Shown here: piece by piece, positions 7,785-16,727 of the stretch | How the letters are laid out: each line of letters starts with the position of its first letter | Numbering within the stretch: the stretch's first letter is position 1 | NCBI GenBank assembly: GCA_963811705.1 | Contig: CAWESL010000007.1 | Location: 1-64,000, forward strand | DNA: 64,000 nucleotides | DNA from: DATJPR01 sp963811705 | GTDB taxonomy: Bacteria > Bacteroidota > Ignavibacteria > UBA10030 > UBA6906 | Direction: 5' to 3' | Made by a program: the position numbers and the translations under genes | The notes under the pieces: generated by a model | What the model was told of the DNA's origin: nothing | Seen by the model: only the letters and a program-made list of their open reading frames with translations | Databases searched by the model: none

Positions 7785-8297
7785 GGCGCGATTTTTCCAT
7801 ACACGAAGTAGAGAGATTAGATACTTGCGCTGGGCATTGCTGAAGGACCAGCCAAATCGGACGCGGCTTCCAGACTCAGCCTCTACTTGAATTGCGCGGT
7901 ATTTTCCTCTGCCGGTACTAAGCTCGTATTCGGAGATCAAGTCTTTCGAACCGACCATCAGACGTCGCCTCCTCGTTATGGGGCCAACCTTGGTTTCAAC
8001 CGTGAGGACCCTCTGCTCAAAAGTGAGTATCGCAACACCGAAGATGCGTTCAGCAGCAAAGTACCACAAACTGAGCGAGCTGACGAGAATGTAGATGAAG
8101 CCCACAACTTTCAAAGCACCCGTTATATTCGGTTTGACTACGATCTCGAGATCGGACTCGAGAAAGACCATTAAGTAAGTCATAAGAGCGGCAAGGATCA
8201 CCAATGGGATCGCCCAGTAAGACGTCAAGCTGGCTTCTAGGCGGAAGCCCAGTGGAGTCTCGGCATATTGGATGTCTAGATCTTTGGCTGTCAGCAT
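7779..8297 (-). CDS. Membrane protein of unknown function, cassette-borne
   Basis: A protein of 172 aa with two membrane spans at about 28-46 and 64-86, flanked by charged segments. The C-terminal half (ERIFGVAILTFEQRVLTVETK...) is strand-rich and resembles PH-like domains found after two-helix membrane hairpins, but the match is weak. The TAA stop lies inside the attC core GTTAGGC, so gene and recombination site overlap. No signal peptide is needed; it probably sits in the inner membrane. Confidence 0.62.
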   Translation of the reverse strand: MLTAKDLDIQYAETPLGFRLEASLTSYWAIPLVILAALMTYLMVFLESDLEIVVKPNITGALKVVGFIYILVSSLSLWYFAAERIFGVAILTFEQRVLTVETKVGPITRRRRLMVGSKDLISEYELSTGRGKYRAIQVEAESGSRVRFGWSFSNAQRKYLISLLRVWKNRAA

Positions 8298-8316
8298 GGT
8301 TAAACTCGTTCGCGCC

Positions 8317-8559
8317 GCCTAACGGCCGCGGCTGATCCCGATTCGACACAACTTAACGATCCTCAGTTAAGTTGTTGTCGAATCGAGGATCCCGCTCATT
8401 CGAATTTCCATGGAGCGGGAGCTGCGGCGGATAGGGATACACTATTGATTTACGGTACGTTGAGAACTTGGCTTCACCGTTGTTTCCACTCTTAAACTCG
8501 TTTCACGCCGGCCACTTTTGATCGCGGGTCCTTCCGTCAGCTCCAGCCGCTTGTTAGGC
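8317..8559 (-). repeat. attC site, class I with nested hairpin insert
   Basis: Core boxes are at 8317-8323 and 8553-8559 (243 bp). It carries the 85-bp TCCCG...CGGGA element. Confidence 0.86.
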
Positions 8560-8564
8560 CGCAA

Positions 8565-9206
8565 CTACTTCGCACGGAGAACAAACAACATTTCCATGGA
8601 GCGGTTTCTGACCTGGAGCACATTGCTGGAATAGCTATTCTGGAGAGTTGGACTAAAGCGAAATTCCGCACCGATCATAAACCGATCAAAAGCGGTCGTT
8701 TCAAATCCAAGTCCGAGTGTTAGTCCGAGTTCGGTCGACCGAAAATCCTTGATAACGGCACCAAAACCCTGGTCTCTATAACCAAGCAGAAAGTCCACAC
8801 GGGGGCCTGCTAGAGCGTAGATACTGGACGATGCAATATCGAGTCGACATCTCGCGAGAATCGGGAGTGAAAAATACGCCACCCGTTGAGACAATGTGAC
8901 GAAAGTCCCATTGCCGTCGGGAGACTGGGCGCTCGTCAAAGACAGAGTAACTTTGAAGCCTTTTTGGATATAGTGCCCTTCAGTGCTGACACTGAATACG
9001 GGCAAGGTGAACCACTCGATGAATGCACCGACGTCGACACCCCAGAGGGTATTCGCATCCATATTCCGGCCGTTAGTGGAATAGTTCCAATCTTGTGAGG
9101 CGGCAGAAGTCCCGATCTTAAACCCAGCCGATCGAACGAGTTGAGCCTGCGCAAAAGACGAAAGTGTAAATACGCAGACGAATAGACTGAACACTAAACG
9201 TCGCAT
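8565..9206 (-). CDS. PorT-like outer-membrane beta-barrel protein, cassette-borne
   Basis: A protein of 213 aa with signal peptide MRRLVFSLFVCVFTLSSFAQA. Repeated amphipathic strands follow (AGFKIGTSAAS, VDVGAFIEWF, GLTLGLGFETTAFD, IGAEFRFSPTL), with glycine-rich turns as in the Bacteroidota porin/PorT-like barrels of about 200 residues. It should insert in the outer membrane. It is the single gene of its cassette and lies in array orientation. Confidence 0.72.
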   Translation of the reverse strand: MRRLVFSLFVCVFTLSSFAQAQLVRSAGFKIGTSAASQDWNYSTNGRNMDANTLWGVDVGAFIEWFTLPVFSVSTEGHYIQKGFKVTLSLTSAQSPDGNGTFVTLSQRVAYFSLPILARCRLDIASSSIYALAGPRVDFLLGYRDQGFGAVIKDFRSTELGLTLGLGFETTAFDRFMIGAEFRFSPTLQNSYSSNVLQVRNRSMEMLFVLRAK

Positions 9207-9228
9207 GGTGGAATCCCTGGATGTTGCG

Positions 9229-9385
9229 GCCTAACGGCCGCGGCTGAGCTGCGGCGGAACCACCTTCCATTCACCGCAAGGGCACGTTGAGAACTTGGAC
9301 GATATGTTGTTTCCGCTTTTGCCTTGATTCAAGTCAGCCATTTCTGGATACGGCTCCCTCCGTCAGGTGCAAACGCTTGTTAGGC
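9229..9385 (-). repeat. attC site, hybrid: class I left arm, class II right arm
   Basis: Core boxes are at 9229-9235 and 9379-9385. The left arm reads GGCTGAGCTGCGG (class I) while the right arm reads CAGGTGCAAACG (class II), so the inner stem pairs poorly. It belongs to the non-coding cassette at 9386-9683. Confidence 0.85.
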
Positions 9386-9683
9386 GCTTACTCGTGCGAC
9401 TGTCTCCCCTGCCGGTCCTAGCGGGTGGCGAAAGGACGCACTTCCTGGAACAACCCTCACTCTTCTTCGCCACCCGCGTGCAACGGAACTACGCGGGCGG
9501 CGCGCACCTGATACGGTTTCAAACAACGGAACCAATTCCCTTTTACCGCAAAGACTCACCAAAGAACAGTGCCTGGTCAAGGCAACACAAAATCGATACG
9601 CTCTCTCCGCATCGAATCCCTCCACGAGATGGACAAAGCCCATACCCACATTCTCTTCCTTCCATGCGCGCCGCCCGCTGAGC
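9386..9683 (-). other. Non-coding cassette, N1 family, copy 1
   Basis: This insert contains two perfect inverted repeats. GCGGGTGGCGAA (9421-9432) pairs with TTCGCCACCCGC (9466-9477). GCGGGCGGCGCGCA (9493-9506) pairs with TGCGCGCCGCCCGC (9665-9678). A smaller GGTTTC/GGAACC helix lies between the arms of the second. Reading frames in it shift between copies, so it is treated as a structured non-coding element. Strand is given by array direction only. Confidence 0.7.
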
Positions 9684-9841
9684 GCCTAACGGTCGCGTTT
9701 CACCTGCGGCGGAACCAACTCCCACTTCACCGCAAGGGTACGTTGAGAACTTGGACGATACGTTGCTTCCGCTTTTGCGTCGCTTCAAGCCGGCCATTTC
9801 TGGATACGGCTCCCTCCGTCAGGTGCAAACGCTTGTTAGGC
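9684..9841 (-). repeat. attC site, class II
   Basis: Core boxes are at 9684-9690 and 9835-9841 (158 bp). TTTCACCTG pairs with CAGGTGCAAA. The inner base reads GGTCGCG instead of the usual GGCCGCG. Confidence 0.88.
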
Positions 9842-10138
9842 GCTTACTCGTGCGACTGTCTCCCCTGCCGGTCCTAGCGGGTGGCGAAAGGACGCACTTC
9901 CTGGAACAACCCTCACTCTTCTTCGCCACCCGCGTGCAACGGAACTACGCGGGCGGCGCGCACCTGATACGGTTTCAAACAACGGAACCAATTCCCTTTT
10001 ACCGCAAAGACTCACCAAAGAACAGTGCCTGGTCAAGGCAACACAAAATCGATACGCTCTCTCCCATCGAATCCCTCCACGAGATGGACAAAGCCCATAC
10101 CCACATTCTCTTCCTTCCATGCGCGCCGCCCGCAGAGC
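9842..10138 (-). other. Non-coding cassette, N1 family, copy 2
   Basis: It is nearly identical to the copy at 9386 with the same two long inverted repeats intact. A frame on the plus strand crosses from the attC before it into the next cassette, which argues that the frame is accidental. Confidence 0.7.
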
Positions 10139-10296
10139 GCCTAACGGCCGCGTTTCACCTGCGGCGGAACCAACTTCCACTTCACCGCAAGGGTACGTTG
10201 AGAACTTCGACGATACGTTGCTTCCGCTTTTGCGTCGCTTCAAGCCGGCCATTTCTGGATACGGCTCCCTCCGTCAGGTGCAAACGCTTGTTAGGC
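10139..10296 (-). repeat. attC site, class II
   Basis: Core boxes are at 10139-10145 and 10290-10296 (158 bp); standard class II arms. Confidence 0.88.
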
Positions 10297-10594
10297 GCTT
10301 ACTCGTGCGACTGTCTCCCCTGCCGTTCGAAGCGGGTGGCGAAAGGACGCACTTTCCGGACCAACCCTCACTCTTGTTCGCCACCCGCGTGCAAACGGAA
10401 CTACGCGGGCGGCGCGCACCTGATACGGTTCCAAACAACGGAACCAATTCCCTCTTACCGCAAGGATTCACCAAAGAACAGTGCCTGATCAAGGCAACAC
10501 ACAATCGATACGCTCTCTCCGAACGAATCCCTCCACGAGATGGACAACGATCATACCCACAATCATTTCGTTCCATGCGCGCCGCCCGCAGAGC
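10297..10594 (-). other. Non-coding cassette, N1 family, copy 3
   Basis: This is a variant with CCGTTCGAAGCGGG before the first stem, an extra A in the segment after it, and GGTTCC in place of GGTTTC in the small helix, which turns a G-U pair into G-C. Both long inverted repeats are intact. The extra base breaks the frame seen in other copies. Confidence 0.7.
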
Positions 10595-10837
10595 GCCTAA
10601 CGGCCGCGGCTGATCCCGATTCGACACAACTTAACGATCCTCAGTTAAGTTGTTGTCGAATCGAGGATCCCGCTCATTCGAATTTCCATGGAGCGGGAGC
10701 TGCGGCGGATAGGGATACACTATTGATTTACGGTACGTTGAGAACTTGGCTTCACCGTTGTTTCCACTCTTAAACTCGTTTCACGCCGGCCACTTTTGAT
10801 CGCGGGTCCTTCCGTCAGCTCCAGCCGCTTGTTAGGC
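10595..10837 (-). repeat. attC site, class I with nested hairpin insert
   Basis: Core boxes are at 10595-10601 and 10831-10837 (243 bp). This is the copy of the nested element closest to attI. Confidence 0.86.
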
Positions 10838-11150
10838 GCTTACCCCTGCCTCGTGGTCCCCGGCCGTTCGCCGCGGGCGGCCATGAGGTCTCAACGCCCC
10901 CATTTCATATCATAACGCGTTCGCACTCGGAATCGGTCGCCATAGCGGTTGCCGCCCGCGGTGCGATCACCACCTCGCGCGGCGCGCCCACTAGCCAGGT
11001 CGCCACGAAGGATGCACCTTGATTTGATCTCTACAACCTCCACAACGGCATGTCATTTGACAAAGTGAACCGGCCGTTCTGCTTGAAGACTCCTGACGAC
11101 GAGAATGTTCTTGAACTCCCAAAAGACTCAGCGGCGCGCCGCGCGTGAGC
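10838..11150 (-). other. Non-coding cassette, N2 family, copy 1
   Basis: This insert has no convincing gene. It shares the N1 layout (start GCTTAC, then CCGTTCG) but has different stems. CCGCGGGCGGC (10871-10881) pairs with GCCGCCCGCGG (10951-10961), and CGCGCGGCGCGCC (10976-10988) pairs with GGCGCGCCGCGCG (11133-11145). It looks like a diverged relative that kept the same fold. Confidence 0.68.
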
Positions 11151-11308
11151 GCCTAACGGCCGCGGCTGAGCTGCGGCGGAAATGGATACACTATTGAATT
11201 AGGGTACGTTGAGATCTTCGCTGTAAGGTTGCTTCGTTTCTTGAACTCGTTTCGCGCCGGCCACTTTACGACCACGGTACTTCCGTCAGCTCCAGCCGCT
11301 TGTTAGGG
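11151..11308 (-). repeat. attC site, class I basic form
   Basis: Core boxes are at 11151-11157 and GTTAGGG 11302-11308 (158 bp). The arms GGCTGAGCTGCGG and CAGCTCCAGCCGC pair with one extra base. No nested insert. Confidence 0.88.
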
Positions 11309-11340
11309 CGCAGCAGTGAGTCTGAGGGACATCTTCACGA

Positions 11341-12006
11341 TCAATTCTCGCCGCCCGACTTAATGTGATCAACCACTCGCCTTGCAGCAAGCTGGAATGC
11401 TTGTCTAGGGGGATTGGAATACCTGCTATCAATTGCCTCGCCAAGGGAATAGAGCTCAAACTGAACCGCCCCGTTGTTCTTGTCGATCACGTCGAGTGCA
11501 ATAGTGACTGTTGTTTTGGCGACCAAGGATCCAAATATGTTGTCGATCCTCCGTGAGATCGAAACTCCACGCACCTTTATCTCGAAGCTTGCAGAATCCC
11601 GGTCAACTTCTCGATCTAGTGGATAAAGACGTAGCTTCGGAAGGCCGACAGCAAATTCCACGTTAAGGGCTTGACTGCACATACTGCACACAGAGTCGAC
11701 ACTCATGTGCAAGAGAGTGTCAATGGCTCGACTGGAAGTCCGGCGCGCACCGACTACAGTTGGACGGTATGACGAGTCCTCAATGCAAATGATCGGGTTG
11801 GCAACTGAATCAATTGCCAGCCAGGTGGAGAGAGCAGACGACGTCTCAAGGCCACTAAAAAGGATGGGACCCTGTCGAACTCGATCGTATGGCACGGATG
11901 GAACGCTAAACGTTTGTTTGACAAATGAGACGTTTTGACTCCCGCACCCAACGACAAGAAACGAAGCCCACAAGGTGAGGATTGATATCGAGAATGGTGT
12001 TCTCAT
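11341..12006 (-). CDS. Lipoprotein of unknown function, cassette-borne
   Basis: A protein of 221 aa whose start MRTPFSISILTLWASFLVVG leads to a lipobox cysteine at about position 21. The C-terminal part (RVSISRRIDNIFGSLVAKTTVTIALDV... and the following QFELYSLGEA) resembles the beta-rich uncharacterised lipoproteins that assemble at the outer membrane, but no family is identified. It is the only gene in the cassette and lies in array orientation. Confidence 0.62.
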   Translation of the reverse strand: MRTPFSISILTLWASFLVVGCGSQNVSFVKQTFSVPSVPYDRVRQGPILFSGLETSSALSTWLAIDSVANPIICIEDSSYRPTVVGARRTSSRAIDTLLHMSVDSVCSMCSQALNVEFAVGLPKLRLYPLDREVDRDSASFEIKVRGVSISRRIDNIFGSLVAKTTVTIALDVIDKNNGAVQFELYSLGEAIDSRYSNPPRQAFQLAARRVVDHIKSGGEN

Positions 12007-12049
12007 TGAGATGCTTGACCTTCAGGATGGATGCGGTGCTACTGCTGCG

Positions 12050-12206
12050 CCCTAACGGCCGCGTTTCACCTGCGGCGGAACCAACTTCCACTTCACCGCA
12101 AGGGTACGTTGAGAACTTGGACGATACGTTGCTTCCGCTTTTGCTCGCTTCAAGCCGGCCATTTCTGGATACGGCTCCCTCCGTCAGGTGCAAACGCTTG
12201 TTAGGC
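12050..12206 (-). repeat. attC site, class II
   Basis: Core boxes are CCCTAAC 12050-12056 and GTTAGGC 12200-12206 (157 bp). Confidence 0.87.
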
Positions 12207-12503
12207 GCTTACTCGTGCGACTGTCTCCCCTGTCGGTCCTAGCGGGTGGCGAAAGGACGCACTTCCTGGAACAACCCTCACTCTTCTTCGCCACCCGCGT
12301 GCAACGGAACTACGCGGGCGGCGCGCACCTGATACGGTTTCAAACAACGGAACCAATTCCCTTTTACCGCAAAGACTCACCAAAGAACAGTGCCTGGTCA
12401 AGGCAACACAAGATCGATACGCTCTCTCCCATCGAATCCCTCCACGAGATGGACAAAGCCCATACCCACATTCTCTTCCTTCCATGCGCGCCGCCCGCAG
12501 AGC
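12207..12503 (-). other. Non-coding cassette, N1 family, copy 4
   Basis: It is almost identical to copies at 9386 and 9842, with both long inverted repeats intact; it reads CCCTGTCGG where others read CCCTGCCGG. It lies between the lipoprotein cassette and the broken kinase cassette. Confidence 0.7.
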
Positions 12504-12662
12504 GCCTAACGGCCGCGGCTGAGCTGCGGCGGAAATGGGTACACTATTGAATGAGGGTACGTTGAGAAGTCAGCTTCACCGTTGTTTCCACTCTTGAACT
12601 CGTTTCACGCCAGCCACTTATGATTGAAGGGTCCTTCCGTCAGCTCCAGCCGCTTGTTAGGC
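12504..12662 (-). repeat. attC site, class I basic form
   Basis: Core boxes are at 12504-12510 and 12656-12662 (159 bp). Its class I arms and insertion-free stem match 11151. Confidence 0.87.
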
Positions 12663-13171
12663 GGCACTGAATGCGGCTACGCGTTTGACCGTTTGTTCAG
12701 GAGTCTCTTCGAGTTGTCGATGAACCACTCGTGCGCGAAGACTGCACCAGTGAATTTTGCTCGAACTCTCACCCTCTGCCCGCCGGCCACCCAGTCAAAG
12801 CGCTGCGAGTCTCGGGCAATGGCAACTTCGACTCGAGGATGGAGGATACACAGACGCCACGCAATTGTGTGTGTGTCGAAAAATGCTTTGTATTCGAGAT
12901 ATGCTGCCGGTGGCATTTCATGCACCGTTGCATCAACCACCACGTTTTGATGCGCTCGCCTCCCACGAGAATAGCGGCAAATACATCCGCATGAACTTGA
13001 GCTCGCTTGAGTCGGTGCTCCTCCGTTTGGAAGGGGCCGCGGTTCTTCCCAAATGGGCCTTCCGATATCATCTTCTGCGATGCGCTGCCACCCAAAGTCT
13101 TTCGCAAGCAACATTGAGATCGTTGTCTTTCCACTTCCGCACGTCCCTGTCAGAATGAGCACGAAAGACAT
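12657..13171 (-). pseudogene. P-loop kinase-like gene, frameshifted copy
   Basis: This is a second copy of the kinase cassette at 18333. Compared with that copy it lacks single bases in four places and three bases in a fifth. The frame is lost soon after MSFVLILTGTCGSGKTT and is only partly recovered later (NVVVDATVHEMPP). The start and Walker A motif are still present. Either it is a decayed duplicate or the deletions are sequence errors; the intact second copy favours decay. Confidence 0.75.
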
Positions 13172-13212
13172 TTGAGTAGACCGACGTCGATTTGACAAAG
13201 GTTGCCAGTGCC

Positions 13213-13373
13213 GCCTAACGGCCGCGGCTGAGCTGCGGCGGATATCAGTTACACTATTGATTTAGGGTACGTTGAGAACGTCAGCTGTCACCGTTGTTTC
13301 GGATCTTGAACTCGTTTCACGCCGGCCACTTTTGATGGAGGGACCTTCCGTCAGCTCCAGCCGCTTGTTAGGC
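13213..13373 (-). repeat. attC site, class I basic form
   Basis: Core boxes are at 13213-13219 and 13367-13373 (161 bp). A short GT duplication lies in the central part (GTCAGCTGTCACC). Confidence 0.86.
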
Positions 13374-13669
13374 GCTTACCTGTGTGCCTGTCCACTCAGC
13401 CGTTCGAAGCGGGTGGCGAAAGGATTCACTCTCCGAACCAACCTTCACTCTGGTCCGCCACCCGCGTGCATCGCAAGTCCGCGGGCGGCGCGCACCTGAT
13501 ACGGTTCCAAACAACGGAACCAATTCCCATTTACCGCAAAGATCCACCAAAGGCGACTGCCTGAAATGGCAACACACAACCGACACGCAATCTCTCCTCG
13601 ACTCCCTTCACGAACTGGACAAATTTCATACCCACAATCATTTTGTTCCGTGCGCGCCGCCCGCTGAGC
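13374..13669 (-). other. Non-coding cassette, N1 family, copy 5 (variant b)
   Basis: This is a diverged copy. The first stem keeps GCGGGTGGCG/CGCCACCCGC, and the second is extended to 15 bp (GCGGGCGGCGCGCAC/GTGCGCGCCGCCCGC). The small helix is GGTTCC/GGAACC. Much of the loop sequence differs from copies 1-4, so the conserved parts are the stems. Confidence 0.7.
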
Positions 13670-13827
13670 GCCTAACGGTCGCGTTTCACCTGCGGCGGAA
13701 CCAACCCCCACTTCACCGCAAGGGTACGTTGAGAACTTGGACGATACGTTGCTTCCGCTTTTGCGTCGCTTCAAGCCGGCCATTTCTGGATACGGCTCCC
13801 TCCGTCAGGTGCAAACGCTTGTTAGGC
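13670..13827 (-). repeat. attC site, class II
   Basis: Core boxes are at 13670-13676 and 13821-13827 (158 bp), with the GGTCGCG variant. Confidence 0.88.
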
Positions 13828-14126
13828 GCTTACTCGTGCGACTGATCTCCCCTGTCGGTCCTAGCGGGTGGCGAAAGGACGCACTTCCTGGAACAACCCT
13901 CACTCTTCTTCGCCACCCGCGTGCAACGGAACTACGCGGGCGGCGCGCACCTGATACGGTTTCAAACAACGGAACCAATTCCCTTTTACCGCAAAGACTC
14001 ACCAAAGAACAGTGCCTGGTCAAGGCAACACAAGATCGATACGCTCTCTCCGCATCGAATCCCTCCACGAGATGGACAAAGCCCATACCCACATTCTCTT
14101 CCTTCCATGCGCGCCGCCCGCTGAGC
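13828..14126 (-). other. Non-coding cassette, N1 family, copy 6
   Basis: A near-identical N1 copy with one extra base near the start (GACTGATCTCCCC), again breaking any frame, and with both long inverted repeats intact. It is part of a run of four N1 cassettes (13374-15042). Confidence 0.7.
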
Positions 14127-14284
14127 GCCTAACGGTCGCGTTTCACCTGCGGCGGAACCAACTCCCACTTCACCGCAAGGGTACGTTGAGAACTTGGACG
14201 ATACGTTGCTTCCGCTTTTGCGTCGCTTCAAGCCGGCCATTTCTGGATACGGCTCCCTCCGTCAGGTGCAAACGCTTGTTAGGC
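14127..14284 (-). repeat. attC site, class II
   Basis: Core boxes are at 14127-14133 and 14278-14284 (158 bp), with the GGTCGCG variant. Confidence 0.88.
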
Positions 14285-14581
14285 GCTTACTCGTGCGACT
14301 GTCTCCCCTGTCGGTCCTAGCGGGTGGCGAAAGGACGCACTTCCTGGAACAACCCTCACTCTTCTTCGCCACCCGCGTGCAACGGAACTACGCGGGCGGC
14401 GCGCACCTGATACGGTTTCAAACAACGGAACCAATTCCCTTTTACCGCAAAGACTCACCAAAGAACAGTGCCTGGTCAAGGCAACACAAGATCGATACGC
14501 TCTCTCCCATCGAATCCCTCCACGAGATGGACAAAGCCCATACCCACATTCTCTTCCTTCCATGCGCGCCGCCCGCAGAGC
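14285..14581 (-). other. Non-coding cassette, N1 family, copy 7
   Basis: Nearly the same as the copy at 12207 with both inverted repeats intact; third of four consecutive N1 cassettes. Confidence 0.7.
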
Positions 14582-14742
14582 GCCTAACGGCCGCGGCTGA
14601 GCTGCGGCGGATATCAGTTACACTATTGATTTAGGGTACGTTGAGAACGTCAGCTTCACCGTTGTTTCGGATCTTGAACTCGTTTCACGCCGGCCACTTT
14701 TGATGGACGGGACCTTCCGTCAGCTCCAGCCGCTTGTTAGGC
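14582..14742 (-). repeat. attC site, class I basic form
   Basis: Core boxes are at 14582-14588 and 14736-14742 (161 bp). Confidence 0.87.
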
Positions 14743-15042
14743 GCTTACCTGTGCGCCTGTCCACTCAGCCGTTCGAAGCGGGTGGCGAAAGGACTCACTC
14801 TCCGAACCAACCTTCACTCTGGTCCGCCACCCGCGTGCATCGCAAGTCCGCGGGCGGCGCGCACCTGATACGGTTCCAAACAACGGAACCAATTCCCATT
14901 TACCGCAAAGATCCACCAAAGGACGACTGCCTGATCAATGGCAACACACAACCGACACGCAATCTCTCCTGCGACTCCCTTCACGAACTGGACAAATTCC
15001 ATACCCACAATCATTTTGTTCCGTGCGCGCCGCCCGCTGAGC
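14743..15042 (-). other. Non-coding cassette, N1 family, copy 8 (variant b)
   Basis: A sister of the copy at 13374, with the same 15-bp second stem and GGTTCC/GGAACC helix, but differing by several small insertions. Confidence 0.7.
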
Positions 15043-15200
15043 GCCTAACGGCCGCGGCTGAGCTGCGGCGGATAGGGGTACACTACTGAATCAGGGTACG
15101 TTGAGAAGTTAGCTTCACCGTAGTTTCCACTCTTGAACTCGTTTCACGCCGGCCACTTTTGATGGAGGGTACTTCCGTCAGCTCCAGCCGCTTGTTAGGG
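15043..15200 (-). repeat. attC site, class I basic form
   Basis: Core boxes are at 15043-15049 and GTTAGGG 15194-15200 (158 bp). Confidence 0.87.
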
Positions 15201-15211
15201 CGCGGCACCGA

Positions 15212-15781
15212 TCACCTGAATGTGAGTGCGTGATAGATAGATCCGGTCCCGATGGCGCGCATTGCCACCATGGGATCATCACACAAATAGAAAACGTACG
15301 CATCGGCTACGTCGTCTTTGTGGATCACGGATATGACGCAAAACTTGTACCCCGTCGCGAACTCTGAGTCGGTTCGTACGGCACAGGTTCCTCCCGCGTC
15401 CGCACCAAATTCCCTCTTCACATCCTCCGGTGGATAGCGTGTCGCTTTGGGCTCGATCCCATTGGAAATATTGAGGCCCATCGTCATTAGCATTGTCATG
15501 AACATACTATTCCGGTTCGGCTTCGCATTAGACTGAGCATCGAACGGCCAAATACGATAACGAATCTCCAGCTTGACTGTTTCCGACTTCAGCGCAAAAT
15601 CATACTCAACGTCCCCGTTGGCAACCACGGGAGTTCGGACAAATCCAGAGGGAACGGTGAATCGCATCCCGGTTTGCTGAAGAAGCTGCTGAAACGAATC
15701 AGGCAATGATTGGGCATGCAGCTCAGGATATCCTGAAAGAAGCCAAATACAGATCGCCATGAAGAAACGGACAACTTTCAT
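15212..15781 (-). CDS. Exported hypothetical protein, cassette-borne
   Basis: A protein of 189 aa from the ATG at 15781 (an ATG at 15793 is also in frame). Signal peptide MKVVRFFMAICIWLLSGYPELHA is followed by a globular region with strands (VEYDFALKSETVKLEIRYRIWPF) and four cysteines. No family is recognised. It is probably periplasmic or secreted, as are most genes in this array. Confidence 0.62.
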   Translation of the reverse strand: MKVVRFFMAICIWLLSGYPELHAQSLPDSFQQLLQQTGMRFTVPSGFVRTPVVANGDVEYDFALKSETVKLEIRYRIWPFDAQSNAKPNRNSMFMTMLMTMGLNISNGIEPKATRYPPEDVKREFGADAGGTCAVRTDSEFATGYKFCVISVIHKDDVADAYVFYLCDDPMVAMRAIGTGSIYHALTFR

Positions 15782-15828
15782 TTGCTCCCCCACTCTGGAT
15801 AGGTTGCACGAAGACAGATTAGGCCGCG

Positions 15829-15987
15829 CCCTAACGGCCGCGTTTCACCTGCGGCGGAACAAACATTACTTCACCGTAAGGATACGTCGCCGTTTTGATT
15901 TATGTATGCGAAAACCTCTTGAACTTCGCTCTACTCCGCCACTTTCTGAACCAACGTGATTCCGTCAGGTGCAAACGCTTGTTAGGC
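15829..15987 (-). repeat. attC site, class II, diverged centre
   Basis: Core boxes are CCCTAAC 15829-15835 and GTTAGGC 15981-15987 (159 bp). The arms are class II but the central region shares little with other class II sites. Confidence 0.86.
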
Positions 15988-16002
15988 GGTTGCCACCCGC
16001 TG

Positions 16003-16533
16003 TTAGTTTCTTGACGTTGTCGGAATGATCCTGAACTGAGGTGAATCAAGAACGATAGATTCGGACGAATCGATTGTTACAGTGAAAGGCACAGAGGCGA
16101 CGATAATACCAAGTCGATATGTGCCAATCGCAGGTCGAATTGAGCCGTCGTGCAAATACACGTTTGAGGTGTCCCCCGAATATCCAAATACACCCATCGA
16201 TGGAACCGATACCTTGAGTGCCGATCTTGGTCGTATCGGGAAGGTGGTATCACATATTCTCGAAAGCAGTTGCACTGATTTGAATACAGGTTCCCATTTG
16301 GATGATTTCTCGTTTAGCCTGAATATATCTGCGTATGGATAGCAATACAGGCCGGATACGTAAATGGTAGAATCGCTGTCATTGAACAACGACGGCTTGA
16401 TTTCTTGGAAGCTTGTATACTCATTCTCGATTCCAAGCCAACGAATGTGATCGCGTGACGACTGCTGTGCAACTGAAGGGAGTGCAAGAGTCAGAAAGCA
16501 CACCGTAATCAAGGATATGCGTAGGGTTGTCAT
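16003..16533 (-). CDS. Exported hypothetical protein, cassette-borne
   Basis: A protein of 176 aa with signal peptide MTTLRISLITVCFLTLALPSVA. The mature part looks like an immunoglobulin-like fold: short strands with SIRPAIGTYRLGIIVASVPF near the end and a pair of cysteines at the centre. No known family. It is the only gene in its cassette. Confidence 0.6.
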   Translation of the reverse strand: MTTLRISLITVCFLTLALPSVAQQSSRDHIRWLGIENEYTSFQEIKPSLFNDSDSTIYVSGLYCYPYADIFRLNEKSSKWEPVFKSVQLLSRICDTTFPIRPRSALKVSVPSMGVFGYSGDTSNVYLHDGSIRPAIGTYRLGIIVASVPFTVTIDSSESIVLDSPQFRIIPTTSRN

Positions 16534-16551
16534 GATTTTCGTGGTGCAACC

Positions 16552-16711
16552 GCCTAACGGCCGCGGCTGAGCTGCGGCGGAAACTGATTACACTGTTAGG
16601 ATCAGGGTACGTTGAGAAGTACGCTTTACCGTTGTTTCCACTCTTGAACTCGTTTCACGCCAGCCACTTCTGATCGCGCTTGACACCGTCAGCTCCAGCC
16701 GCTTGTTAGGC
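16552..16711 (-). repeat. attC site, class I basic form
   Basis: Core boxes are at 16552-16558 and 16705-16711 (160 bp). Confidence 0.87.
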
Positions 16712-16727
16712 AACAACACCTACGGCA

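Noticed and set aside
9380..9649. A minus-strand ORF of 89 codons in N1 cassettes with the right orientation
   Set aside because: Copies at 10297, 13828 and 21583 shift frame inside it, no ribosome site precedes the start and no protein family is recognised.
9751..10488. A plus-strand ORF of 245 codons spanning two N1 cassettes and an attC
   Set aside because: It crosses recombination sites, faces against the array, and its frame is broken by single-base changes in other N1 copies. It is a by-product of GC-rich repeats.
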